From: Rhizophagus clarus
Taxonomy: Eukaryota > Glomeromycota > Glomeromycetes > Glomerales > Glomeraceae
Assembly: GCA_015698045.1 (NCBI GenBank)
Contig: BLAL01000244.1
Coordinates: 682,001 to 746,000, forward strand
DNA: 64,000 bases
Direction of reading: 5' to 3'
The stretch's first letter is position 1, and the number at the start of each line of letters is the position of its first letter. A program made the position numbers and the translations under genes. The notes under the pieces were generated by a model. That model had not been told where the DNA came from, did no database searches, and saw only the letters and a list, made by a program, of their open reading frames with translations. Below, in pieces: positions 37,533 through 48,704 of the stretch.

Positions 37533-38960
37533 ATTATTGTCTTAATATTATAATTTTCTGTAATTTTAAAAAAAAAATGAGGAAAGAAAAAAAAATTTTT
37601 AAAAAACAGGGTTTTAAATATAAAAAAAAAAAATTAGTATACATACATACATGTATATATATATATATCAGAGTTCAAAACATAACTTCATTACGTTTCA
37701 CCATGTTTAATTTTGTACCTCAACGAAACAATGAATATTTGTACATCCAAGGTTTAAAAAAAGCAAAATCAAACAAAAAAATGAGCTGCATATTTTGCTG
37801 TATTAATTTGTACGACATTTACATAAATATAAGTAATACACCAATTCGGCTCGTTATTTGTTAATCAAATTAAGTAAATTATGATGTGCTGCATATAAAT
37901 ATGTAATTAGTCTTCCTTTCATAGAAAATTTCTTTCTTCTCGGCATCGCTAAATTTAACAAATGTATCCGAATATATTTTCTAAATTAAACGCAAAGAGT
38001 AATTTCCGTTAATAATGACGAATAATTATTAATCTCCTAATGATTTGCTAATGTTTTACTATAAAAAATATATTATATACTTCGGAGTGATTAACAAACA
38101 TTCGCAAATAATCTTCAAATATCAGCAAGTTAAATAAATTAATAAACATTTTTTTTTTTTTATGATCTCTGTCTTTCATAGGTAAGCGAAATTGTGTTAA
38201 CCTATATTGCTCAGGCATAAATAATATGCTTAACTTTGATTATTTGTTCTTGTATGATGACATTTCCCGTTAGTAGCTTTTTCTCAAATTTTGTGATTGT
38301 TCTATTTTTAAATTTAATTTGTATCTCAAAGATGTAAACACATTAAGTAAGAATGAAATTTTTATTTTCATGATTTATTATTAACACTGAAAATTTTTTG
38401 GGGAGCAATTACATGAAATCGTAACATTGTATCTTTATTTATGATTTAATAATTACTTTAATTTCATTACATTGTATGCAGTATTTCGTTGGATAGATCC
38501 AAGGTAAGAAGTAATAACAATTTATTAAGTTTTAATGAAGATGACTACTCATACGTTCAAAAGATAATCAATATTTATATTGTTTATAAACACAATATAC
38601 ATAATAGATTTATTTCATTATTTCATATTTCCGTGGATTATCCCTCCTAATAAAATTATATTAGGTAGAAAAATTCACATGGTACGGCTTTCGCGAATTC
38701 TTTTGACCATTTATGGATTTATTTCTTAGCTTTTTCTCAACTAAAGCTGTTAAAAAAGAAAACCAATCATCTTTGGTGTAACTAAAACGTTAAATTAAAA
38801 ATAAATAATCTGCATTTTTATTGTAACCCATCAAATTCGATTGTTTTTTTTTGTTTAACAATTTTTAACTTAAACCTCTACTTTCAAAAAAAAAAAAAAA
38901 AAAAAAATTTTTTTTTCAAAGATTGAGAGAAAAGAAACTATCTTATTTTCAAAAGAAATA
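37533..38960. other. Divergent intergenic region between two BTB genes
   Basis: About 1.4 kb upstream of both the KCTD-like gene (minus) and the 611-aa BTB-TLDc gene (plus). It includes a CATACATACATG/(TA) patch near 37640 and a poly-A/T run at 38887-38917 just upstream of the plus-strand start. A short open frame (37526-37864) has no family likeness. Nothing else seen. Confidence 0.5.
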
Positions 38961-40796
38961 ATGCCAACAGAATATTTTTCAGCACAACTTTCACTTGATT
39001 ATACTAAATTATTAGAAACATCGAATGATTACGATGTAATAATAGAAATAGGGGAAAGAGAAAGATCAAATGAAAATATCAAATCAATTTTCGTTGTAAA
39101 TGATAATGAAGAAGAAGAAAATTTTAAAATATTTAAAGCACATTCAATCATATTGAAAACGCGTTGTAAATATTTTGAAGCAGCATTATCACACGATTGG
39201 GTAAAAATGGATAATGATGATAAAATATTATTAAAAATTCCAAACATTTATCCAAAAACCTTCTCTATAATTTTAAAATATATTTATGATGCTAGTATAT
39301 CCTTAGATTATTTATCACCATCTGATATAATAATATTATTAATATCATCAGATGAATTGGCAATAGAAGAATTAATCGTTTATATTCAAACATATTTAAT
39401 TATAAATCATTCAAAATATATTCAAGAAAATATTCATCAATTATTAAATTTAAGTTATAATCATTCATCATATAAAGAAATTCAATCTTATTGTATAGAA
39501 AAATTAATAATTAATAATCCTATATTACTATTTAATTCTACTCATTTCTTTTATTTATATGAAGAAATTTTATTAGAATTATTGGATAGGGATGATTTTA
39601 ATAAATTTAATGAAATTGACATGTGGAATTTTATTATTAAATGGGGAATTTATCAATCAAATGATCAATTATTAATATTATCCTTGCAGAAGAATGATTA
39701 TAAAGATCAAAATGATGAAGAATGGTTATTAAATTTGGAATTAAAAGATTTAATGGATTATTTAATTAATAGATGTTCTTGGACTACAAAAGAATATAAT
39801 ATATTGGGTAAAACTTTAAAAAATTTATTACCAAAAATTAGATTTATAGAATTTTTAAAAATTGATTTCATAAAATATATATCCCCATTTAAAGAAATAT
39901 TTAATAATGAATTTTATGAACAATTACAAGATCATTTTTATTCTTTTCCAAATAATTTCTTACCTCCTCCTCCTTTTAAATTATTACCTTTTGATGATTT
40001 AGATCTTATAGAATATTATACAAATAATAATAATGATAATAATAATGATAATTATATAATTAATAATAATAATTTTCCAAAGAAAATTATTACATTAAAA
40101 CCTCCTAGGCGTAGATTAAATTCTGGAATTATAACAAATTATCATATAAAAGTAATAACGAATTGGTTAGATCATAAGGATAATAATATCTCTTCATTAT
40201 CTTCTTCTGTTATTTCACAATTCACTTTAACTCCGACCACCACGACATTTTTAAAAACCTCAAATGCAATTTCAACCAATGGATATCCATCTTCATTACT
40301 TAAACCACCTTATAAATTTACATTATTATATAGAGCATCTCGAGATTCATTTGATTTAAATAATTTACATAAAATATTAGATAATAAATTAAATATAATC
40401 ATCATAGCAAAAATTTCTGGTACAAATGAATTGGTAGGTGGTTTTAATCCAGTTGGTTGGAATAATTCAAATAAACCCCATCCTGATTCAATTAATAGTT
40501 TTATATTTTCTTTTCATGATAATAATAATCCTTCAAGTTCTACTTCTAATACTTGTAATAACACTTCTCCTCCACTTATACCAAGATTGAGTAGGTTAAA
40601 ACGAGAGTTAATTGATAAAATAGTGTTTAATTCAAAAACTGGGTTCATTTCATTTGGTGGTGGTAGTGATTTAAGAATTGGTGGTATTTTGAACAAAAAA
40701 TCTGGTTATACTAAAGTGGAATATTATGAGAATAAGATTAGAGATATGCATGGTGCTTTTTACATTGACGACTATGAAGTATTTCAAATTAGTTAA
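38961..40796 (+). CDS. BTB-BACK-TLDc protein, single exon, 611 aa
   Basis: The order is as in its relatives. The BTB fold (about residues 10-150) has an acidic insertion after the first strand (NDNEEEEN), then FKAHSIILKTRCKYFEAALSHDW and LKYIYDASISL. A BACK region follows (150-300; LLDRDDFNKFNEIDMWNFIIKWG). A long low-complexity linker comes next, with Asn/Asp repeats near 355-375 and Ser/Thr-rich stretches near 410-450. The TLDc domain covers about 455-611 (FTLLYRASRDSFDLNNLH, GTNELVGGFNPVGW, YIDDYEVFQIS at the end). It is about 110 residues longer than its neighbours because of the insertion and linker, and it has lost or never had introns. The start ATG follows a poly-A/T run by about 40 bp. 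Likely a substrate adaptor; the target is unknown. Confidence 0.92.
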   Translation: MPTEYFSAQLSLDYTKLLETSNDYDVIIEIGERERSNENIKSIFVVNDNEEEENFKIFKAHSIILKTRCKYFEAALSHDWVKMDNDDKILLKIPNIYPKTFSIILKYIYDASISLDYLSPSDIIILLISSDELAIEELIVYIQTYLIINHSKYIQENIHQLLNLSYNHSSYKEIQSYCIEKLIINNPILLFNSTHFFYLYEEILLELLDRDDFNKFNEIDMWNFIIKWGIYQSNDQLLILSLQKNDYKDQNDEEWLLNLELKDLMDYLINRCSWTTKEYNILGKTLKNLLPKIRFIEFLKIDFIKYISPFKEIFNNEFYEQLQDHFYSFPNNFLPPPPFKLLPFDDLDLIEYYTNNNNDNNNDNYIINNNNFPKKIITLKPPRRRLNSGIITNYHIKVITNWLDHKDNNISSLSSSVISQFTLTPTTTTFLKTSNAISTNGYPSSLLKPPYKFTLLYRASRDSFDLNNLHKILDNKLNIIIIAKISGTNELVGGFNPVGWNNSNKPHPDSINSFIFSFHDNNNPSSSTSNTCNNTSPPLIPRLSRLKRELIDKIVFNSKTGFISFGGGSDLRIGGILNKKSGYTKVEYYENKIRDMHGAFYIDDYEVFQIS

Positions 40797-40978
40797 AATA
40801 ATTAATAATTCGTAGTATTATTTTTAGAGTAAATTATATTTTCTCTTTTTTTTTTTTTGGACAATATTTTATTTTATTTATTAACAAATAAACATTATGT
40901 ATATTAGAAAACTTCTATTACATAAGACTATAATTGTCAATATTATACATGTATTATAAATAATTAAATATCTATTAC

Positions 40979-42950
40979 TTAATTTTGTAAATTCACTCCC
41001 ATTTCGTTATCGAATGAGGCGTAAATTATTGCCGAGAGTGCTTGCAATTCTTTACAATCTTTAATCGCCTATAATAAATAATTTGCATTATTAATCGCAA
41101 AGTTTTGAATAAGTAACATACAGATATTTTACAAACCTCAAGAAATTTTGGTGGTACACCATTAAGAACAATATGAGCTTCTTTTGTAATGAATGGCAAC
41201 AATTTTGCAAGCGTTATATTCTTTTCAACTTTTCCTCCACTTAAGTTATCATCACAAAAAAAAATTGGAAGCATGTCCTTTTTTAATAACTCAAAAGCTG
41301 AGTTAAGACACGCCGAAAGAACCGTAGCAAAATCTCGACTTTTCATGTGAAAAATGTTTTTTTACGTTAATATTTGTAAGGTTATTTCAAAGCACGAATA
41401 ATAAAAAAAAAAAAAAAAAATCATTACCTATGTATAAAATCTTTGGTTTCGTCCAATAATTTCCTCAAATTTGAATCAATAGTATCATCTAAATTATTTC
41501 CTCCACATTCATTCAATATTCGTACTTCGTCTGATAAATTTTCAGGCATCATTACATTAAAAAATCTAAAAATTCATATTTTCAAGGTTAGGAAACACAT
41601 AGCAAGAACGTGAGCGAAGAAAATTAAATGTTAAGTACTTGTGAGCAAGACCATCATTATCAGATCCTTCAATCTTTGTTCTAATTTCAGATATAAGCCA
41701 TGCAAATTCTTTGTATGAAAGCTCGTTTTTGAATGACATACTAAAAAAAAAGGTTACAAATTCAATATTTTTATATAATGTATATAAATAATAAATGATC
41801 AATTTACCTTGATAAGGAAGATTCAACAGCTGTACTAACTCTTGCAACAATCTCTTTATAACCCACGTTCAAAAACCATCCAATAAAAGTTAAATATTTT
41901 TGCTCCGTTACAAAACTCAATAAAGATCCATTATGAATTGTAATCGTTTGTTCTCTATCACGTTCTGTAAGAGAAACTGAATAAAGATAATTATATCTCC
42001 CTAAAAGATTTAATTGAATGAAAATGGTTAACGTAAGAAGTGTTTCGAGATACACAGCTGCAATGGTTCTTGTGAAACCTAATAATAGAAAAAAAAATTA
42101 ATTGATTAAAATTGACACGGAACAAGTAATGCTCATTTTATTTACTTTTGAATTTTATTTCGGTCCATAGTTCAATTCGTCGTTGCTTTGACATTCTACC
42201 GGCTTCTTCAGAAGTATTATCAGAGCTGGTTGGAGAATTTGTTTCGCTTTCTTGACTCGTATTACCAGAATTACTTCCATTACTGTTTTCTCCTTGATTA
42301 TGCGTGGTGGTTTCTGTAACTTTCGCTATCTCATTGTCATTTTCATTTGGCCGACCAACTAAAACAACTGATGATGAAGGCGTTGATGTTGTAGATTCAT
42401 CATTATTATCGTTATTAACTAAAACAGTTGACGCAGGACCAATGGATGCCGTAGCATTGTCGTTAACTACTGTAATTGGTGACTCTGTACTCGATGATGC
42501 TGTATTTGTAGTCGCATCACTACTTATCCCTTTATTGTTTTGTTTTGCTTTTTGTAATCTCGCAAAAATTGATTCTACATCTAAATCATCCATTAATTGT
42601 TGTACTAGTGTTTGAATATGTGATAATACTGTGTAAGTACAATCAATTTGTCTTTGTTGAAATCTTTTCTTCATGCTAAAAAAAAAAAATGAAAAAATGA
42701 AAAAAATTAAAATATAATGAATGATATCAGTAAAAAAAAAAAAAAAAAGTTTTTTGAAGTAAAATAAGAGTAATTGTAAGTGATTTACTGACTTTTCTCT
42801 AGCAGTTCGTTCTGCTGTAGCTCTTTCTTGCATTTCATTTAATTTCCATTTTACCCATTTTCCAATAAGATATGCACCACCAGAAATACCTAACGTGATA
42901 AAAAATTTTCTCCGATGTTTTTTAAGAAATCTTGTAGTAGCTGTAATCAT
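40979..42950 (-). CDS. PEX3: Peroxin-3, peroxisomal membrane biogenesis factor, 7 exons, 496 aa
   Basis: Exons 42950-42793, 42675-42146, 42078-41808, 41740-41639, 41565-41428, 41338-41137 and 41068-40979 join without a frame break (1491 nt). Pex3 sits in the peroxisomal membrane and docks Pex19 with its membrane-protein cargo. Features seen: basic N-terminus and membrane anchor (KKHRRKFFITLGISGGAYLI, about residues 9-28); the ERATAER...MKKRFQQRQIDCTYT block; IKFKSFTRTIAAVYLETLL followed by IQLNLLGRYNYL; and a C-terminal RDFATVLSACLN...LAKLLPFITKEAH...IIYASFDNEMG. All are family hallmarks in the right order. The second exon carries a Ser/Thr/Asn-rich insert of about 110 residues (about 115-225) not usual for Pex3, probably disordered. 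Six introns are 59-117 bp. The 5' end faces the HAUS2-like gene. Confidence 0.93.
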
Positions 42951-43372
42951 ATTTTCTTAAGGGTCAAAAAACAAAAACCAAAGATTTTTTTTTTATTAAT
43001 CTCAAAAAAAAAAATTTTAATCAAATTATGTAATACGATTACAGATTTTTTTTTTTTTGAGTCATGTGTTAAAGTCTATTTGTCGCATGGTTATTATTAC
43101 AATACCCATAGTAAGTACCGGGTCTTATTCAATAAAGCTAGTTAGATTGAATAATTTACATCCGGTACTAATCAAAAATATAGTTGAATAAGTACCCCCA
43201 TATACTCAATTACTTTTATTGGAATTGAGAATTGGAAGAGGAGTGCTTTCAAACTTACGGGGGAAGTAGTATATGTAGCGTCGTACGGTACCACGTGAGT
43301 TAAAATTTGGGATGTACTAACGGCAATCACAGCACTAACGCGTTCTCCTCACTCATTTTATCAATTTGTAAA
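42951..43372. promoter_or_regulatory. Bidirectional intergenic region (PEX3 / HAUS2-like), holding a MITE fragment
   Basis: About 420 bp separates two divergent start codons. It contains A/T runs near 42985-43055. From about 43100 to 43300 there is sequence related to the GTAC/ATATAGT element family (GGTACTAATCAAAAATA at about 43166; GTATATGTAGCGTCGTACGG at about 43269). I see no certain TATA box or other site. Confidence 0.5.
43100..43300. mobile_element. Fragment of the GTAC/ATATAGT MITE family
   Basis: It shares a 17-bp exact string (GGTACTAATCAAAAATA) and a similar right end with the element at 16791-17181, in opposite orientation. The left end is poorly defined (TAAGTACCGGGT near 43110). 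Confidence 0.45.
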
Positions 43373-44414
43373 ATGTCTTCTTCAACGCGACATAATTCAC
43401 AAGATAATTCACCAACACTTAATAATGTTTTAGAGATTGCCAAAAAAATCGAATATAAAATTGTAAACTAATAAATTTTTTATTTATTTATTTTTTTTTA
43501 AAAAAAATAAATAAATAAATAAAATAAATAAATAAATTTTAATATTAAATAGGGACCAGTTACATTTTCTTCTTCACAAACGGCATCATCAATACAATTA
43601 ATTGAACTGTTAAGAGAAATACTTGATCTTTGTGATAATATACAACAAGTAAATTTTGTTTATATATAAAAAAAATTGTACAAATGTTAAAATAATCGAT
43701 ATTTTAATCGTAACTTTTATTTAGATTCAAGAAGTTCTTACGACATTCAAAGATTCTAAACAAAGTTTCGATTTAGTTAAAAAATCTGAAATCGGTTTGT
43801 TTTGTTTTTATAATAATAATATTATTTATTATAATAAAAAAAAAATAATTTTTTTAATATCTTTCAACCTTTTTTTTTTTCATTTGTTTAGAAAAAAAGA
43901 TCAAAGTTTTATCAGATTTCAATAATCATGTAGAATCTATATTATCGAATAAACAATCTTTGATAATGAAACTTAAAGATCCTTTTGTTGGAGAACATAT
44001 CAATGTCGAACCGGAATATCACAGGCACATATATATATCTATTTAGATTCATTGATTAAAAAAAAAAAAAAAAAAAAAATATTGAAATATTTTTTATAAT
44101 ATAGGGCTTTTTCAGAATTATTTTCAGCTATTACAAAAAGTATTGCATTATTACCTAATGATATGGAGAGCACTTCATGGATGAAAAATCATTCTATCAC
44201 TGACGAAAAGATTGTATGTATCTAAATTATATTGTAAGTTATCTAATCTATAAAGTGGTAACAACTAAAAAAAAAAAAAATATTATTTATTCAGAGTAAT
44301 CAAATCTATGGAACTGCATCTTTAGTTGCAATGTATGGAAATTATTTTGATAGTCTTGATAGAGTTAGACAAACTTTAAAGCAAATGCATGATGTTGATG
44401 CAGGAAAAAAATAA
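43373..44414 (+). CDS. HAUS augmin-like complex subunit 2-like protein, 6 exons, 205 aa
   Basis: Exons 43373-43462, 43553-43648, 43725-43794, 43892-44024, 44105-44213 and 44295-44414 join in frame (618 nt). The protein is mostly helical. Residues about 90-145 match the most conserved part of HAUS2/CEP27: an NNHVESILSNKQSLIMKL helix, then a short break (INVEPEYHR), then a helix (AFSELFSAITKSIALLP). Animal HAUS2 has the same order of a helix with a Leu/Arg-rich end, a proline/acidic break and a YHR motif. Augmin recruits gamma-tubulin to spindle microtubules. The intron after exon 4 appears to use a GC donor (CACAG|GCACAT): no GT nearby keeps the frame, and using GC rebuilds YHRAFSELF. The family call rests on one region and needs a profile search. 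Confidence 0.68.
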
Positions 44415-44696
44415 CAATTATCAATAAATCACTAGAATATAAGAGTATTACCGACTTAGATTAAATAATCTGTACATTTAATATTTTATAAGAAAGATAA
44501 TAAACAATCTGATTGATTCTCGCAATTATTAATATTCAAATACAACAATCGTAAATAATCTTACTAATTATTTGAGCAATTGAAATTTTAAACGACCAAC
44601 AACCGAGACTGTTGTACAAACGCTGCATTTAATCGTATTAATCAACTAATGTCAATGAAAGCCAAATACAGCATGTTTATGATATTTGCCCTTAGT
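44415..44696. other. Convergent 3' region
   Basis: 282 bp between the stop codons of the HAUS2-like gene and the Crinkler-domain gene. No feature seen. Confidence 0.5.
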
Positions 44697-45005
44697 TTAT
44701 CGTCGAGTCAACCGTTCAACGACAACATGAATATGATTTTTTGACGGTGTTCCGGCCCAATATTCTTCAATTTCTCGTGTCGGCCTTAACTCTACATTGC
44801 ATCTGATCTCATCTTGACCATCGTCGCGGACATTTACCATCCATAATCTAAGATCTTTGCTATCAGTTTTGGAGAAAGCTCGTGGTTGATCCAACCTGAT
44901 TTTCTTTTTAAGGTCGCTAATGGTTTCATTCTTATTAATTTTTATTGCAAAGGCATGCATAGTCCCTTCTCCTTTAACAAGACAAAAAAGCCTAATAGTA
45001 TTCAT
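44697..45005 (-). CDS. Free-standing Crinkler (CRN) N-terminal ubiquitin-like domain protein, 102 aa
   Basis: Single exon. The protein is almost exactly one Crinkler N-terminal domain: first strand IRLFCLVKGEG, helix NETISDLKKKIRLDQ, a KDLRLWMVNV strand, and the terminal HIHVVVE strand. This matches the Crinkler_N (SIN-type, ubiquitin-like) pattern, where the domain normally heads a larger protein with a C-terminal kinase- or nuclease-type effector domain. Here a TAA ends the frame three residues after the domain core, and I see no continuing frame with splice sites just downstream. It has no signal peptide. CRN genes are numerous in Rhizophagus; some are studied as symbiosis effectors. Possible roles are a decoy, regulator or truncated gene. 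The next gene upstream on the same strand is unrelated. Confidence 0.82.
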   Translation of the reverse strand: MNTIRLFCLVKGEGTMHAFAIKINKNETISDLKKKIRLDQPRAFSKTDSKDLRLWMVNVRDDGQDEIRCNVELRPTREIEEYWAGTPSKNHIHVVVERLTRR

Positions 45006-45623
45006 GGATAGTTAATTATATTTCTTCTCGCTCAATTTTAAGGTTAACAGTAGCGTTAGAATATTTGCGATTTTTTTTGTGCATTTTCCATTAAAAAGTT
45101 TTCTGATATTTATTACATTTTTCCTTCTCACACTAATCCTATATGAAAATTTTATGAACAATTAAATATTGTTTATTCCGAACTATATATGCCATTAATA
45201 TTACCAATATGGTTATTCGTTATACTCATTTTCATCTTTTTGATGTCAGTATAATTTAAAACATGTTAGAAAACAGTATTATGTAATTATAATTGGCTTA
45301 AAAAAAAAAAAATTATAAAAAAAAAATGATAATTTTTTTTTTCATAACGTACTTTTTCTGTAATTGCTTTCTTACATAATAAGTTATGTAATGAAATACG
45401 TGGCGCAGTGAATTTGTCGTTCGGTGAAAAACTATTGGTTTCTATGGAAACGATCAAATGTTGTATTCACAAAAATCTCATGTAGTCGGTCAGGTTAAAA
45501 AAAATAGAATACAAAAGATTCATTAAAGTGATTTAAAATCCCATTTTATTATTTGAAAAAAATTATATTAAAATTTAATTATAAATTAAAAAAAAACTAT
45601 AATTATACTGTATATAAATGAAA
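45006..45623. other. Spacer between Cu-ATPase 3' end and Crinkler-domain gene
   Basis: 618 bp that must include the promoter of the minus-strand Crinkler-domain gene and the 3' region of the ATPase gene. A/T runs near 45300-45345. No other feature seen. Confidence 0.5.
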
Positions 45624-48600
45624 TTAATATCGTTGGGAATTTTTAAATTCTGAATATTCAGGTTCTTTAAACCTTTTCAACCATAAACTACTTAATACTA
45701 CACTAATAGAACTAACTGCCATAGATAAACTAGCAAGTTCAGGTCTAAGGCTATATTTAAATGCAGGAAAGAAAACACCGGCGGCAATAGGTATCGCTAA
45801 AGAATTATAAATATAAGCCCATAAGAAATTATATCTGATCCTCCATATTATGGCTTTAGAAAGTTCTATTAATGTAATTAAAGATCTTAAATTTGATCTT
45901 GTCAAAATAACAGAAGCCGATTCTATAGCGACATCTGTAGCACTTGCTACTGATATTGGTAAATCTGATTGAGCGAGAGCAGGTGAATCATTAATACCAT
46001 CACCAATCATTGCAACTACAGCTCTTCTCGTTAATTCAATATTTTCATCTTGGCAAGTAAATAATCGAGTAAATATATTTGCTTTTTTAAGAGGGCGTCC
46101 TTTACCTTGTAACCATTTAATTTTCTTTGCTTTCATTTCGGGTGTTACTTCAGCTAGAACATTTTCGATTCCAAGTTGTTTAGCAATAGCCTCAGCTGTT
46201 ATAGGATTATCTCCTGTAATCATCCAAACTTCAATTCCACGAGCAGTTAATTCGGAAACAGTTTTGGCAGCATCTGGTCTTGGAGTATCAGCAATTCCCA
46301 TTTGTGCGAGAATATAACCACTAGATGATTCAGAAGATGATAGTCCAACAAGGACTATTGAATAACCGGAGCTTTTCCATTCTTTAACAGATAATTTATT
46401 TTCATCAATATAATAAACGCATCCATTCTCTTTAAGCCACTTTTCATTGCCAATAAATACTTTAAATGTTGAACCAGAATTTTCATCGGGTAATAAATCA
46501 CGTACGTGAGGATCATTAACTTCCACTTCAGCTTGAAGCCCTTTTCCAGGGAATTCGGATACACTTTTTAACGTGACATTATTTGATGTAATAATTTTTG
46601 AGGAAGCAAATTTAGCGACTGCTTTGGCTAATGGATGATCACTAGAAGACTCAACGGTTCCAATGATTTGAAGTAGTAATTCACGTGATTTTTCTTTACT
46701 AACTGCATCTAGTGATCTTTTAGAAAAAAGTTTTGAACAAACGACTTTTGGTTTTCCATAAGTCAATGTTCCAGTTTTATCAAATGCGATAGTATCAAGA
46801 CGAAAAGTTGTTTCAATAGCTTCTCCACCACCTTTTATCAGAATACCAAATCGAGCTGCAAGACCAGTTCCAACCATAATAGCGGTAGGAGAGGCTAAAC
46901 CCATGGCACAAGGACATGCAATAACCATTACGGATATAGCGAAGAATAAAGAAAATGTTTGGTATGGTTCATCGTTTGGTATCCAATCTTTCGGAATCTT
47001 ACCGGCAGAACCAAGAGATACCCATATAATGAAATCAAGAATAGCTATTGATATAACGACCGGAACAAATACTTGTGCAATTTTATCAGCTAATGCTTCA
47101 ATTGGTGCCTTTTTACTTGATTGAGCTGTTTGTACTAATTCAATAATACGTGAGATTGTTGTATCAGATCCAACACGTGTTGCTTTTATCCAAATCATTG
47201 ACGACAAATTTACTGTTGCAGATATAATTTCGTCATTAACTCCTTTCGTCACAGGTATAGATTCGCCTGTTAACATTGATTCGTCCAAAGATGTGGTACC
47301 TCGAAATATTTTGCCTAAAAATATCAATATGTATAAAAAAAGGGTTAAACTATATATTATAAAGAATGGTGTGAATAATCATTTAGTATATACCAACCAT
47401 CGCATGGAATTTTTGCTCCAGGATTCACTTTGAGAATATCACCAACTATTTGATTTTTAAGAATAAAAAAAAATAAGTAAAAACAAGACAAATAATAATA
47501 ATAATAATAATTATAGTAATAATATAATAGACAAATTTCTTTCGATAATTTTACCTTGAACGAGATCCAGATCAATTTCTTTTTCATCAATAATTTCTTG
47601 TTTGTTTTCATCATAACTAAGAGTGATAAGAATAGCTTTTTCCGGTTGTAATTCCATGAGTTTAGTTATCGTTTCAAAAGTTTTACCTTTCACTTTAGCT
47701 TCCATCCATCTTCCAAGCCAAATAAAAGTGATAAGAAATACGCTAGTTTCAAAGAATTGATAACCAGGTTGATCAGATTTACGAAGAATTGGAATTAGAA
47801 CATTCAAAATTGAGCCAGAGTATGCAACAGTGGTTCCAATCGCTACCAAAGTATCCATATTTGCTTGACGAGAATACCAAACTGAACGAATACCCTTTAA
47901 GTAAAATGGATAACCAAGTATAAATTGAACAGGGGTTGCGAGAGCGAATAAAATTACGGTTCCAATTTCTAATCCAGGAATGATTTGATGAGAAAGTATA
48001 GGATTATGTAACATCATCATGAATACCATTGAAATTAAAGCTATTGGGATAGAGAAACATAATGAGGCCAAAAATCGATTACGAAGAAGTTTTTGATATT
48101 GTTCAGCACGACGTCGAATTGCATTCCCATTATTATCAGATCTATCCCTCTTAATAAGTTCTGCACCAAACCCACTTTCATCAACAATTTTTATAAGATC
48201 ACGTGGACCGACCTTATTTAAATCGTGTTTGATATTTGCTTCTCCAGTAAGTAAGTTAACATGAGCGTATTCTACACCTGGTACTGATTCTAGAGAGTAT
48301 TGAACTGTGCTTATACAGGAAGCACAAGTCATACCACTAACAGCTAATTTTGTAATCATATTATGAGTTGAAGTTCCTTCTTGAGAAGAAATATTGAGTT
48401 CATATTCCTTATTATTAGTGAGGATATTTTGTGATTTGGAAGGTTCATTATATTTTTTTTCAATTTTAATATCTTCGACATTAAAACCTGAATCAATTAT
48501 GGCTTGTTTAATTTCTTCAGGTTTTATGATATTTTCGTCGAATTCAAAAACTGCATTACTCAATAATAAATTGACATAAATTGTAGTAGGATTTAAACCT

Positions 48601-48704
48601 GCGAGTTTCTTTAATGTGTTTTCAATAGATCGAACACAACTTGCACAAGATAAACCTGACAAAGAAAAGTTTCCCTTCGATATTTTCTCGTCAGTTTTTT
48701 CCAT
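45624..48704 (-). CDS. CCC2: P1B-type Cu(I)-transporting ATPase (CCC2/ATP7-like), 3 exons, 962 aa
   Basis: Exons 48704-47555, 47445-47398 (only 48 nt) and 47314-45624 join in frame (2889 nt). Two N-terminal metal-binding domains carry GLSCASC (C20, C23) and GMTCASC (C127, C130). Further landmarks: TGES (415-418, actuator), CPC in the membrane (533-535), DKTGTLT with the phosphorylated Asp at 578, the SSDHP nucleotide-domain motif (H626-P627), GDGIND (about 837), and the P1B-1 signature YN (902-903) and M-x2-SS (about 931-935) in the last two spans. Eight membrane spans are expected. The protein pumps Cu(I) into the secretory pathway for copper enzymes. The true ATG is at 48704; the frame is open a little further upstream but without ATG. 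The donor after exon 2 is weak (GTTGGT), but only it keeps the frame. Confidence 0.95.

Noticed and set aside
42304..42615. Plus-strand frame of 103 codons
   Set aside because: Antisense to the Ser/Thr/Asn-rich exon of PEX3.
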